DNA of 64,000 nt, from contig QPMI01000621.1 in assembly GCA_004431415.1 (NCBI GenBank), positions 62,001 to 126,000 on the forward strand, given 5' to 3'. Source of the stretch: Cyanophora paradoxa. Lineage: Eukaryota > Glaucocystophyceae > Cyanophorales > Cyanophoraceae. Positions 50,258 through 58,696 of the stretch are shown here, in pieces (position 1 is the first letter of the stretch; every line of letters begins with the position of its first letter). Made by a program: the position numbers and the translations under genes. The notes beneath the pieces are model-generated. The model did no database searches. It was given only the letters and a program-made list of their open reading frames with translations, and was not told the origin of the DNA.

Positions 50258-50277
50258 ACCGGAGAAAATAATTTCGG
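50258..50277 (-). promoter_or_regulatory. Early-type promoter motif, copy 2
   Basis: Plus-strand CCGGAGAAAATAATTTCGG, identical to copy 1 over the core, about 82 bp before the annotated polymerase start. Confidence 0.6.
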
Positions 50278-50404
50278 CGCAATCTACCAAATTCTCCTTT
50301 TCATACCCTTGTCGCCAATTCTTTAAGTGCTTTTTTGACGGATGCGGGGAATAAAAAGAGAGTTAAAAAATTAATCATTTTTTGCATCGTGCGGATACTT
50401 TCCG

Positions 50405-50818
50405 CTACGAAGTTTTTGCGTTCTCGACGACATGCTTTCGGGGTCTTCCAGCGGGCTTTTGCGGTTGGGGTTTAGCGGGCGGATTCAGCTTTCGTTCCGC
50501 TCTTTTCCTGCGTTGGTATTCCCTTGCCTTCTCTCGGATTTTCTCCCGATACTCTTCATCGTCTTGGTATCGCTGCTGTTTACGAATTGCGATCTTTTGT
50601 AGCTGTTCCGGTGTGAATATAGTAGCCTGTCCGGCGGCTAATCGCTCTTGCTTTTGTCTCTGATGCTTGTTTCGCTGCCGCTCGGCGTCTTTTTCGCGTT
50701 TCAGTCTTAATCTCTCCGCCTTCTCCTCTTCTGTGATCACCTTCTTCGGTCGCCCGGGTCTGCGCTTTTCCTGCTGTGCCGCCATTGCCTCTTGGTTTGA
50801 AATCTTGGGTTTCGCCAT
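50405..50818 (-). CDS. AT-hook-like basic protein
   Basis: 137 residues, strongly basic and mostly helical. RRPGRPKK at about 18-26 is an AT-hook core, and a second GRPRK lies near the C-terminus. RYQDDEEYREKIREKAREYQ resembles the YNEDPDYRQRH segment of the element 1 protein at 20323-20598. Probable DNA binding. The early-type motif is 8 bp from the start. Confidence 0.6.
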   Translation of the reverse strand: MAKPKISNQEAMAAQQEKRRPGRPKKVITEEEKAERLRLKREKDAERQRNKHQRQKQERLAAGQATIFTPEQLQKIAIRKQQRYQDDEEYREKIREKAREYQRRKRAERKLNPPAKPQPQKPAGRPRKHVVENAKTS

Positions 50819-50826
50819 TTACTTTA

Positions 50827-50845
50827 ACCGGAGAAAATAGTTTTT
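50827..50845 (-). promoter_or_regulatory. Early-type promoter motif, copy 3
   Basis: Plus-strand ACCGGAGAAAATAGTTTT, 8 bp before the AT-hook gene start. Confidence 0.55.
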
Positions 50846-50942
50846 TGTCACTCTGTATTATTTCCCTTGCCCTTATATACCTTTTACCGAAACCTTCATT
50901 TTTTGCCCTCGGATCGATAAAAGCGCCACCGAAATTCACCGC

Positions 50943-51380
50943 TCAATAACCGTTCCAGACGGTTCGTTCTTGTTGCTGAGGATATACATAAGGTTGCTGA
51001 GGATAAACATAAGGGTTCGTTACATTTTCATCGTCGCCTAATGCCATTTGATCCAATCTATACATCGGATAAGGTGAATCAGCGCGAAAATGCCCTTCCA
51101 CAAATTCAGGACATGAGCGCCTTCTAATATGCTCTACATGCACATCCTCTATCTGAGAGGTTTCGATATTGGAACTCATAGCCGCGGGCACAGGAGAGGG
51201 CGATCGAGAACGTTGGTGGTTGTGATTGTCGCTGTGGTTGGAATATACAGAAAGGCGCCTACCTCCATTATCCTCGCCATCTGATATTTCGATTTCTACG
51301 GTTGTGTCACAGCATGGACTGTGGCAATTAGACACGACATGAAGCTGAAACATCTCAATGCATTGTGTGATGAAATTCAT
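50943..51380 (-). CDS. Conserved PLV protein with a C-CC-TT-EISD N-terminus
   Basis: 145 residues, function unknown. The first 35 residues (ITQCIEMFQLHVV, CCDTTVEIEISD) align with the 110-residue protein at 4139-4471 of element 1. The remainder is disordered-looking: SP repeats (RSRSPSPVP) and two copies of PYVYPQQ before the C-terminus. Only the head and the SP-rich character are shared. The early-type motif (copy 4) lies 30 bp before the start. Confidence 0.65.
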   Translation of the reverse strand: MNFITQCIEMFQLHVVSNCHSPCCDTTVEIEISDGEDNGGRRLSVYSNHSDNHNHQRSRSPSPVPAAMSSNIETSQIEDVHVEHIRRRSCPEFVEGHFRADSPYPMYRLDQMALGDDENVTNPYVYPQQPYVYPQQQERTVWNGY

Positions 51381-51410
51381 CGATCCTACAAGGACGCAAC
51401 GTATTAAATA

Positions 51411-51422
51411 TCGGAGAAAATA
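51411..51422 (-). promoter_or_regulatory. Early-type promoter motif, copy 4
   Basis: Plus-strand TCGGAGAAAATA, the shorter form of the motif, 30 bp before the gene at 50943-51380. Confidence 0.45.
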
Positions 51423-51435
51423 AAAGGGAATGAGG

Positions 51436-51585
51436 CTATTGCTTGCTCGTGTGTTTCCTTATGAGTTGGTCGACCTTATAATGCTGTTTACAGAACCCAC
51501 ATGCCCGTTTTGCAAGGGCGTTCATATTAAGACCCGCTCTAAATACGGGCGGGTTCAGCTTTGCCTTGCGGATATTCACAGTCAT
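51436..51585 (-). CDS. Possible 49-residue protein coupled to the coiled-coil gene
   Basis: The start ATG overlaps the stop of the upstream gene as TAATG, an arrangement seen in translational coupling. The product is basic with a CGFC pair (RACGFCKQHY) and ends at TAG 51436-51438. No homologue is recognised. A GC-rich hairpin (GACCCGC...GCGGGTT, about 51531-51556) lies inside the frame, which could instead be a 3' end signal of the upstream gene. Confidence 0.35.
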   Translation of the reverse strand: MTVNIRKAKLNPPVFRAGLNMNALAKRACGFCKQHYKVDQLIRKHTSKQ

Positions 51586-52268
51586 TAGCGGATATGGCGT
51601 TTACCACCGAGCATCGCCGCGAAATTCGCTGGTGCAGTCGGCACTATATGTGCATATTGCGGGGCAACCGATTGCTGACGCGTTACGGCTTGCGCATCTG
51701 TCTTTTCCTCCTTTTTAATCTCCTCTACGTCGACCTTTTGCTTTAATCCGAGTTTCGAGATCTCTTTCTTTACGAGACCCTTTAATTTCTTGCGTTCGTT
51801 ATAATCTTGCATCCATTTCTCGTAGTTTGACACTTTCATTTCAAGGTCTCGCACTTTCTCTTCGAAGCTCATGACAACGTCGACAGGAACTGTGTGTTTT
51901 TGATAGGATCCGCGCTTTTTGAGCTCAGTTTCGGCGGCTTTCGGGACGTCTTGCGTTTTGTGCTGGCTTGCGACAACTTGCGCTTTTAATACTTTGTCGG
52001 TTGCTTCATCGACGGAGCCGCCTCCAATCTGTGGTTTTACAGTAGCTAAATCCTCCATTTGGCGTTTACCGCTATCTTGGTTTCCCTTGTCCGCGGTGGC
52101 ACTCGCAATAATCGCCTCTTGCTTGGCGACCTCCTCTGGCGAAGTGTCTATAAGATATTCGGGCATTTCGAGACCGCCGCCCGACGTTAATCCAGACTCT
52201 TCAAGTCCGCGATTAGGATTACCAGAAGCGACCGTTTGAATGGTTTGAGGCTTCTTTCGGTAGACCAT
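51585..52268 (-). CDS. Coiled-coil protein next to the packaging ATPase
   Basis: 227 residues. A low-complexity Gly/Ser/Glu N-terminus is followed by a coiled coil at about 133-175 (FEEKVRDLEMKVSNYE, DYNERKKLKGLVKKEI), a charged segment (VEEIKKEEKTDAQ) and a C-terminus FAAMLGGKRHIR. It is the positional and sequence counterpart of 18747-19376 in element 1 (same coiled coil, GG-basic-IR ending). MLGG-K loosely resembles an adenovirus-type protease site, but no such protease is seen and the element 1 tail fits less well. It starts 2 bp after the ATPase stop. Confidence 0.65.
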   Translation of the reverse strand: MVYRKKPQTIQTVASGNPNRGLEESGLTSGGGLEMPEYLIDTSPEEVAKQEAIIASATADKGNQDSGKRQMEDLATVKPQIGGGSVDEATDKVLKAQVVASQHKTQDVPKAAETELKKRGSYQKHTVPVDVVMSFEEKVRDLEMKVSNYEKWMQDYNERKKLKGLVKKEISKLGLKQKVDVEEIKKEEKTDAQAVTRQQSVAPQYAHIVPTAPANFAAMLGGKRHIR

Positions 52269-52270
52269 GA

Positions 52271-53137
52271 TTATCTTTTCTTACACTTGATTAACATTTT
52301 CTTTTTCTTGGGCGAAATTTGCGAAAGTTTGGGGATACCTTCAAGCTCACGCTCAAATTTGGATAAAGTTTTGCATACAGTTGTCGAATCTTTGACAGGC
52401 GGCGGTTTTGATGCTTGCTCCTCTTGCTGTTTGCGCTTCTTTTCTTCAAAAGCCGCCCGCTTGTGGAATTTAGTAAACGGATGGTCATCGATCATATCGG
52501 CTTTTTCGACCCACCATCGCACAGAATACCCCGTATTATCGTGAATGATCGCTTGGTAGCTATGACAGAATTCTTGGAACATGCGCTTAAAACTCTCTTT
52601 ATCCATGTTCCCGAACTCTTCGTGATATGCTTCAAACTCTCGCATGTTTGACCAGCTTAGGAATATGATATACTCCGCATTGCTGCGAATGATCGTTGAA
52701 AGCTTTGTTAGTTTCTGCGATATTAAAGCCACGCTGCAAAAAGTATGACGACCTTGCGCCATCAATTTATTTAGCAAATGATCGCGCGAAAGATCGATCG
52801 TTCCGGACTCCAAACAATCGTCGAGCACAATGAGAATATTCTTTGGTTTCTTACCCGCAATGATGGCTTTTTTGCGGGCTTCTATGATCGACTCTACATA
52901 TTCCGGTTTCCAGGTATCATGCACTTCGTCTGTAATTTGTCCCCAGAAACCGTTGAAACTCGTTGGACAAAAGACCAGAACGTATGAGATCTGGTCTTCG
53001 AGTTCTTTGATCAGCCACTTTAAGAATACCGATTTACCACAATTGGTTTTCGCCAATAGGAGAAATCGTGCGGGAAGTTTCACCCTCTGTTTCGGGTTCC
53101 ATTCTTCGAGATCTATGGGCGTCGTCCCTTTTTGCAT
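52271..53137 (-). CDS. DNA-packaging ATPase (FtsK/HerA, A32-like)
   Basis: 288 residues. Walker A AKTNCGKS (29-36), Walker B ILIVLDDCL (101-109), then SVALISQKLTKL and SNAEYIIFLSWS, matching the element 1 ATPase throughout; a Lys/Gln-rich C-terminal extension of about 40 residues is additional. It drives genome packaging. CTATAAAAAC lies just upstream of the start, a TATA-like late promoter candidate. Confidence 0.9.
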   Translation of the reverse strand: MQKGTTPIDLEEWNPKQRVKLPARFLLLAKTNCGKSVFLKWLIKELEDQISYVLVFCPTSFNGFWGQITDEVHDTWKPEYVESIIEARKKAIIAGKKPKNILIVLDDCLESGTIDLSRDHLLNKLMAQGRHTFCSVALISQKLTKLSTIIRSNAEYIIFLSWSNMREFEAYHEEFGNMDKESFKRMFQEFCHSYQAIIHDNTGYSVRWWVEKADMIDDHPFTKFHKRAAFEEKKRKQQEEQASKPPPVKDSTTVCKTLSKFERELEGIPKLSQISPKKKKMLIKCKKR

Positions 53138-53187
53138 TCTTTCACTATAAAAACAATAGAAAAATAAGACTGAATGTGGTAATTGGT

Positions 53188-53904
53188 TTAGATTTCGTTT
53201 AGGATCGCTTTATCACCCAGAATTGCGGCGGCTTTCTCATTGTAAAATCGAGCTGCGTCTTCCTTTGTGTCACATATTTTGCGCCATCTCTGTTTGTTAT
53301 GCATGAAACTCGCTTCCCACTTTCCAGATCTCGTTTGATTGACACCACGATAACCACTCGAATTCGTTGATTTCAGCAATCTACGAGTTAGATTTACAGG
53401 ATCCACATCATTAAGAACCGCAAGATCGCCGAACAGTTCGGTTGCTTTTGCATTGTATGCTGCTGCGGCTTCTTCTTTCGTGTTGAAGCATCCGAGATTA
53501 TAAGAAATTCCGTTCTTTTGAATTTCAGCTCTCCATTTTCCAGTGTCTTTTCTCTGCATCACTCCTTTGAGACCTGACTTATTTGTTCGTCTCACGCCTG
53601 TGTTAATGACGCTCTCTTGCGGGGTTAAAAAGCGAAGATTGCAACGCCTATTATCCAATTTATCTCTGCTAATGTGATCTACAAAGTGCCCATCGCGGCT
53701 TCCCATAATCCACTTGTGCATGTCAATATTCTTGCCCTTTCCAACATAGCCCCATGCGTAACCTCTGACATTATGAAAATACCACTTACTGATTTTAGTG
53801 ACATGCTCATAGTCTGCTTCATCGACAAGCGCAAATTTGCCTTCTCCATGCTTTCCATTAAGTGCAATTCGCCTAATGCCTTCCATTTGTCCGCCGTATT
53901 CCAT
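53188..53904 (-). CDS. HNH endonuclease with two AP2-like domains
   Basis: 238 residues. HNH core at about 55-95 (MHKWIMG, FVDHISRDKLDNRRCNLRF), then two AP2-type repeats at about 108-160 (SGLKGVMQ, GKWRAEI, AAAAYNAKA) and 170-225 (SGYRGVNQ, GKWEASF, AARFYNEKA). It is related to, but clearly different from, the two HNH genes of element 1. It sits between the MCP and ATPase genes, interrupting the virion module as homing genes do. Confidence 0.85.
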   Translation of the reverse strand: MEYGGQMEGIRRIALNGKHGEGKFALVDEADYEHVTKISKWYFHNVRGYAWGYVGKGKNIDMHKWIMGSRDGHFVDHISRDKLDNRRCNLRFLTPQESVINTGVRRTNKSGLKGVMQRKDTGKWRAEIQKNGISYNLGCFNTKEEAAAAYNAKATELFGDLAVLNDVDPVNLTRRLLKSTNSSGYRGVNQTRSGKWEASFMHNKQRWRKICDTKEDAARFYNEKAAAILGDKAILNEI

Positions 53905-53976
53905 AATACTGTAAATTGTCTTGTCCTTAAATGGGCAAAAGATAAAAAGAACGTCATTTTTTGTCCGACGAATTCC

Positions 53977-55288
53977 TTAGCTACTTACACGCCTGATTCC
54001 GTCGGCGGAAATTATCATGATGTTGTGGGCGAGGGCAATGCACTGAATTTGCATCTTCTGATAAGCGGCACCCGCATACCATTCTGATGAACCTTCGGCT
54101 GCCGTTGTGACACCGTTGAATTCGAAGACCAGATCGAACGCCGATGTGCCTGTGGCATCGATGTAGCCGGTGTTCTCTTGGTTGAGAAGCGACGCCTTTC
54201 CGTTTCCAGCACCGAAATAAATGCCAGTGAGAGCGGGGTAGCTTGTGCTCTCGGTAAAGATCGCCGAATTATATTTCTCTTGAAGTTCGGTCGCGGCAAT
54301 CATGAGAGGAAGCGAAGTATTTGAGTAAAGGCGGTTATTGTTGAGTTCCACATAGAAGCTTACGGCGTTGGTTCTGAGTGCACGAGGAGCCAGAACCGAG
54401 AGAGTTCCGTTGTTAACCTTCGTCTTCGCGTTTTGGCGCACAGAGAATACGAGAGTGTGGATGAGACCCGCACCTGTGAGTTGCGAGAGATTGACTCGCG
54501 AACCGGAGGCGGTCGGCTGGAAATCTGTGTGTAGGAAACCGATTTCGTTGTAGGGGATCGCGATGCCAGTCGATTTAACACGGGCAATGGTCTCAGATAC
54601 AACCGCCTCATCGGCATTTACAACCTTGCAAATAACGCGGGGTTTCAGCACTTGAAGGGAAGCGCCATTGTTGGTTACCGCAATATTAGCAACATTATTC
54701 ACATCCTCAATGATACCATCCCCTTGCGCCTTGAATTCGATTTCCACTGTGATCTCAGAGTTCAGAGCGCAAAGTGGGAACATCGCCTTCTCGAAAGGAG
54801 AGGGTAAATCGATTTCGTAGGTTCCACCGACAGTGTTACCAGCGGTTCCGACAAGACCACCGACATAGCGAAGTTTCTTATCGAGTTCGCCCTGTTCAGT
54901 CATCAGTAGAAAATACTGGGTGACGAAATCTTCCGGGACAACATAGCGGAATGAAGCGTGAGAGATTTCAATGCGCTTAATTAGCGATCCAATAACGCGA
55001 AGGTAGCCAGTAGTTCCGGCGACACCATTCGTGAGATCAGTGAGGGTGATCGGGTTAAGATCGAGTTGCAGCGCGAGACCATTCAGGAAATGGTAGCGGG
55101 GATTTTGAAAACTACTCGGTTACCGAGGGCATTGGTTGGTTCGGTATCGGGGCGACCAGAACTCGAAGTGGCTTAGTGCCAGAGGACGTTCCAATGACCA
55201 GCGACTTGTTTAGGAAATAATCCTTGTAGTCATCGGTGGTGAGCATAGATTTCAGCGTTGGGCGCTGGAATTGGCTGTTAGTCTCCAT
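53977..55288 (-). pseudogene. Major capsid protein with two frameshifts
   Basis: The 308-residue open part (54903-53977) matches the C-terminal two thirds of the element 1 MCP (SGIAIP, VNLSQL, NNRLYSN). Upstream, frames between 55288 and 54904 encode the missing N-terminus (KSMLTTDDYKDYF, TGYLRVIGSLIKRIEI, VPEDF), but two shifts separate them: at GGGG 55149-55152 and GGGG 55098-55101 (plus strand). One additional base in each run would give one continuous MCP. So the gene is either inactivated or the assembly has two homopolymer errors. The start ATG is at 55286-55288. Confidence 0.85.
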
Positions 55289-55335
55289 GAGCGTTTCTTC
55301 TCTTATCTTTGGGATCAGAAAATAATTTAAAGGGC

Positions 55336-56262
55336 TTAGTAGAAATTCATTTCGGGCGGTGCGTCGTAGGTTTCGATTTCAAAAGTGAAATAATGCGCCC
55401 AACCCCCGAAATCTAAGAGAGCGCCATCATGGTCGATGAGTTTAATCGTCAAGCGGTCGAACGATTTTAATTCGCGGAATTCACGAATGAGAGGCACCGT
55501 AGTGGACGTGTCGAAGTGGTAGATATCACCATGTTCGAGTTCCTGTGGGATTGGAATGCGCATGAAATAACCATCGACGTGCTTGTTGACTGAGCGAATA
55601 AACGGCGCAAATTCGTCAATATATAGCCAGATCATCGCCGCCGGGGTCTCATCTCCACGAGTATAGCCGCGAATGCGCCGATTGAGTGTCACAGTTCCCG
55701 TCCCAGGATTGAATACAAGGAATGTATCGCTTGCAAAAGGGGTAAATGTCTCGTAAACATATAGTTGAATTTCTTTGAAACCGAATATTGCGAGTTTCTT
55801 AGCGATTGCTTTGCGGTTACTGGATTTTCTGAGTGTGGCTTCGGAAGCCTGAGAGAACTTGAACCAAAAGTTACTATCACTGAAAAACTCATAGATCTTT
55901 GAAGTAGTATTATAGCGGCATTTAATATATTTTCCACCGAAGTCTGAAAGGCGAGCTGCTTCGAGTCTTTCTGTGACTTTTGCGGCAAGGTCGTCCTTGG
56001 TGTAAAATCCTTTGGGGATTGTGATGGTCACGAATCCTGAATCCGAAGCTGTGACCGAGAAAAAGAGTTCCATGCGCTCGATGGTTGCACCAGTGGCATC
56101 GATATCGTTCGTCACAGTCGAAAGAACATTGGGAACCGTTGCCTGCACCAGGCGCACCGATTTTACGTTGTCATAGCGACGGGGTAATGTCACTACATAC
56201 TGGTTTGGCTGAGTAAACTCCTCATCGCGATCATCGCTCGAAAAGCTCAGGTATTCTTTCAT
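55336..56262 (-). CDS. Minor capsid protein A
   Basis: 308 residues, orthologue of 15580-16536: SSDDRDEEF...YVVTLPRRYDNVKSVRLVQATVPN near the N-terminus and SFDRLTIKLIDHDG near the C-terminus. Penton-type minor capsid protein by homology and place. It lies upstream of the MCP on the same strand and is divergent from minor capsid B with a 16-bp spacer that includes CTATAATAGAT. Confidence 0.7.
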   Translation of the reverse strand: MKEYLSFSSDDRDEEFTQPNQYVVTLPRRYDNVKSVRLVQATVPNVLSTVTNDIDATGATIERMELFFSVTASDSGFVTITIPKGFYTKDDLAAKVTERLEAARLSDFGGKYIKCRYNTTSKIYEFFSDSNFWFKFSQASEATLRKSSNRKAIAKKLAIFGFKEIQLYVYETFTPFASDTFLVFNPGTGTVTLNRRIRGYTRGDETPAAMIWLYIDEFAPFIRSVNKHVDGYFMRIPIPQELEHGDIYHFDTSTTVPLIREFRELKSFDRLTIKLIDHDGALLDFGGWAHYFTFEIETYDAPPEMNFY

Positions 56263-56278
56263 CTTACTATAATAGATT

Positions 56279-57124
56279 ATGAAAAGAATAACAATAAATT
56301 GCGACAGTAGAGACCTTGAAAACGGCGTGCTGCATTTGAAAACGCGCCTTAATAATGTTCGACGATTTCGTGTGCTATCCGCTGAGATTCCAAATAGCTC
56401 TTATGTTGTTCCGCCCGATCAGACAATAACTATAACGCTTCTAAACGAAGAGCCCACAGTAATCCCCGCATCCAAAATGATAGCACCGATTCCCAGCGTA
56501 AACGATTATTATTACGTCGATGCTGATAACGAACGATACCCAAAAGAGAGAGCTCTAAACAGTGATGCTTTACTCGGATTTGCGGGCGGTTCTTTTGATC
56601 CGCTCGGTCTCTTCCCGGTTTCCTATTCTCTCGCTCTGTCTACGAACCGCTTCGTGTTCTCATCTCCGAATAGCCCTTTTACATTAGAGTCCTCAGACCA
56701 GGAGTTCTGTGACTGTCTCGGCATAGAACCCGGAGTGGTTTACGCCAGCACACCAGAACCAGTGCCGGTTCCACTCAGAGATTACCCCAGTCGCTACGCG
56801 ATTATATGCCCGAAAATGGTCGACTTTAATGCAATTCCATATATTTACCTTGATATCGAAGAGCTCCGCCCGTTTACCAAATTCGCAGCGGTTACTGGGA
56901 GACAGAACAATTTCGACGACTCCTATCTATTGCGAATTCAGATGAACTCGGACTTTGGTAGATATTCCTTTTACCACGAACCGAGCGCAAGCATCCCTTT
57001 CGTAAATGTCACATCGCAACTCGATTTAGATCGTCTCACAATTTCGCTTCGAAAATGGCGGGGATCTGTTGCAGATATAAACGGTCTCTCATACTCGTTC
57101 CAGCTCGAAGTGATCACCGATTAA
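56279..57124 (+). CDS. Minor capsid protein B
   Basis: 281 residues, intact counterpart of the split gene 14636-15552. It begins with the DSRD...VRRFRVLSAEIPNSSYVV signature and ends with IEELRPF, RIQMNSDFGRY and DLDRLTISLRKW, all shared. Divergent from minor capsid A and convergent with the patatin gene; a perfect hairpin follows its stop. Confidence 0.7.
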   Translation: MKRITINCDSRDLENGVLHLKTRLNNVRRFRVLSAEIPNSSYVVPPDQTITITLLNEEPTVIPASKMIAPIPSVNDYYYVDADNERYPKERALNSDALLGFAGGSFDPLGLFPVSYSLALSTNRFVFSSPNSPFTLESSDQEFCDCLGIEPGVVYASTPEPVPVPLRDYPSRYAIICPKMVDFNAIPYIYLDIEELRPFTKFAAVTGRQNNFDDSYLLRIQMNSDFGRYSFYHEPSASIPFVNVTSQLDLDRLTISLRKWRGSVADINGLSYSFQLEVITD

Positions 57125-57142
57125 GCGCTGTCTCGTCAGCGC
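57125..57142. terminator. Hairpin between convergent minor capsid B and patatin
   Basis: GCGCTG-TCTCGT-CAGCGC, a perfect 6-bp stem with a 6-nt loop directly after the TAA of minor capsid B and 18 bp from the end of the patatin gene. It may serve 3' end formation for both. Confidence 0.5.
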
Positions 57143-57159
57143 GCAACGACCGAAGGAAG

Positions 57160-58653
57160 TCACACGTAGTAGCCCTCGAAATCTATTCGGCATGCCGAAG
57201 CTACGTTCGTCGTGAGCACCCAGATTACGAGGGTTCTCACAGATCTCGGGTTCGCTAAGAAATGTTCGTCGGGTTCTACACTTCCGGCTATTTGATTTGC
57301 ATTGGTAAACACTCTCGTCGCGCCGGCTTCTGTGTATGTGACAAGCGCCGAAACTCCCGGAGTTAATTGGTAATCGATTTCAAACGTTTTAATGTAGTTT
57401 CCATTTGCAGCCGGCTTCATTTTTATAGAGGAAAGCATAAACAGACGCGGAAAATCAATGCGTAAATAATTGCCTCCCGACCTACTACCTTGCGGCGGGT
57501 TGGTAAATCCCACCCACCCCGTAGCATTTGACCAGCGGGCATCAGAAGCTGTGCCAAATTCCGCAATAAAGGCGCTATTATCGAGCGGCACCCAGTTAGA
57601 CTCCGGGGGTGCGCTTACATCTGTGCACCCGGACAGATTAATTATGGGAACATCGCCCTCTGAGATATTCATCGTCAGCACTGAATACATCGCATTAAAA
57701 TACGTTTGCTGTGCGGAAACAAAGGCGAGCGCTTCCGTTTCCAAATATTGCAGGTGCGTCGTTGTGATTGTATCGAGGGTCATTTTATCTTTCGGTAAAG
57801 GAACGCTCAGCTTATAGTAGCGATCGTAATTCTGATCATCGTTTCTGGGTAAAAGTTCCAGTAGCTTTACGTGGGCGTTTAGATCGCTCGACTCTAAGAA
57901 CATGCTGAGAATTGGCGATCCTGTGGCGCTTAGCATCCATTGCACGATCCCCCAATTTTTCATGGTGTCATACGAATATCCCGCGGTTGCTTTATCGGCG
58001 TCTTGGACGTGACCCGCCGTAATCGAGACCACGATAAGCTCCTCCTCGCAAGAGTTTCCGAATAAAGTGCGGGCAAATGTGTAACCGCAAACCCCGGGCG
58101 AATTATTTCCACTCATGCAACCATCGATTAAACAATATGTTCTTCCGGCGACTGTGACTTGTTTCGGCTCGAAATAGGTCGGAGCAGCCGAGGTAGCCCT
58201 TGCAGCATCGCGCACAAGCATCCCATTAATATCTTCATCGTTGCTTGAAATAAAAACGGGGGACATTAAGACCGTGTCGAACGCAGTTACTATGGTGGGT
58301 TTGTAGAGATCCGCCATGGTCGCTGAGCCGCAGAGTTCCAGAGCCACAGCTTCTAAGTTAGTTGCTTCATACTTGGGGCGTTGCACAATCGATGTAAGCA
58401 CTCGTGGATTCGCGAAAATCAGCGGTAGTTTCGCTTTGTAGAGCGCCAGAATATCAGTGGCAGTATATTTAGGGGCGCCATCGGTTCCCTTGATATTCAA
58501 TAGGAGCGCGATTAATCCACCTGTGGATGTTCCCGCAAAGCAGTCGAATAGCTGTTGGATTCGTTTACCGGTTTGGGCTTCAATCTGTGCCAGTATAGCA
58601 GCCTCGATTATTCCACGCGACCCTCCACCACTCAGACATAAAACGGTCTTCAT
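57160..58653 (-). CDS. Patatin-like phospholipase
   Basis: 497 residues, intact. Oxyanion loop SGGGSRG (8-14), nucleophile GTSTG with Ser43, catalytic Asp177 in DGC (usually DGA/DGG). The patatin domain covers about 1-260; a beta-rich C-terminal domain of about 200 residues follows, with a Trp/Asn-rich region near 355-400 that could bind ligand. The orthologue in element 1 has the same two-domain plan. It would hydrolyse acyl chains of membrane lipids. Its place between fibre and capsid genes in both viruses points to use in the virion or during entry or release. Confidence 0.85.
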   Translation of the reverse strand: MKTVLCLSGGGSRGIIEAAILAQIEAQTGKRIQQLFDCFAGTSTGGLIALLLNIKGTDGAPKYTATDILALYKAKLPLIFANPRVLTSIVQRPKYEATNLEAVALELCGSATMADLYKPTIVTAFDTVLMSPVFISSNDEDINGMLVRDAARATSAAPTYFEPKQVTVAGRTYCLIDGCMSGNNSPGVCGYTFARTLFGNSCEEELIVVSITAGHVQDADKATAGYSYDTMKNWGIVQWMLSATGSPILSMFLESSDLNAHVKLLELLPRNDDQNYDRYYKLSVPLPKDKMTLDTITTTHLQYLETEALAFVSAQQTYFNAMYSVLTMNISEGDVPIINLSGCTDVSAPPESNWVPLDNSAFIAEFGTASDARWSNATGWVGFTNPPQGSRSGGNYLRIDFPRLFMLSSIKMKPAANGNYIKTFEIDYQLTPGVSALVTYTEAGATRVFTNANQIAGSVEPDEHFLANPRSVRTLVIWVLTTNVASACRIDFEGYYV

Positions 58654-58696
58654 TATCTTATATACTTCTTATATATCTTCTTTGTTTATAAAGAGG
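58654..58696. promoter_or_regulatory. 43-bp divergent promoter between patatin and fibre
   Basis: The spacer contains CTTATATAC, CTTATATATC and GTTTATAAAG, TATA-like on both strands, matching the compact divergent spacer of element 1. Confidence 0.5.

Noticed and set aside
52230-52268. Adenovirus-type protease cleavage site (MLGG-K) in coiled-coil protein
   Set aside because: Only one of the two homologues fits the consensus loosely and no protease gene is visible in either element.
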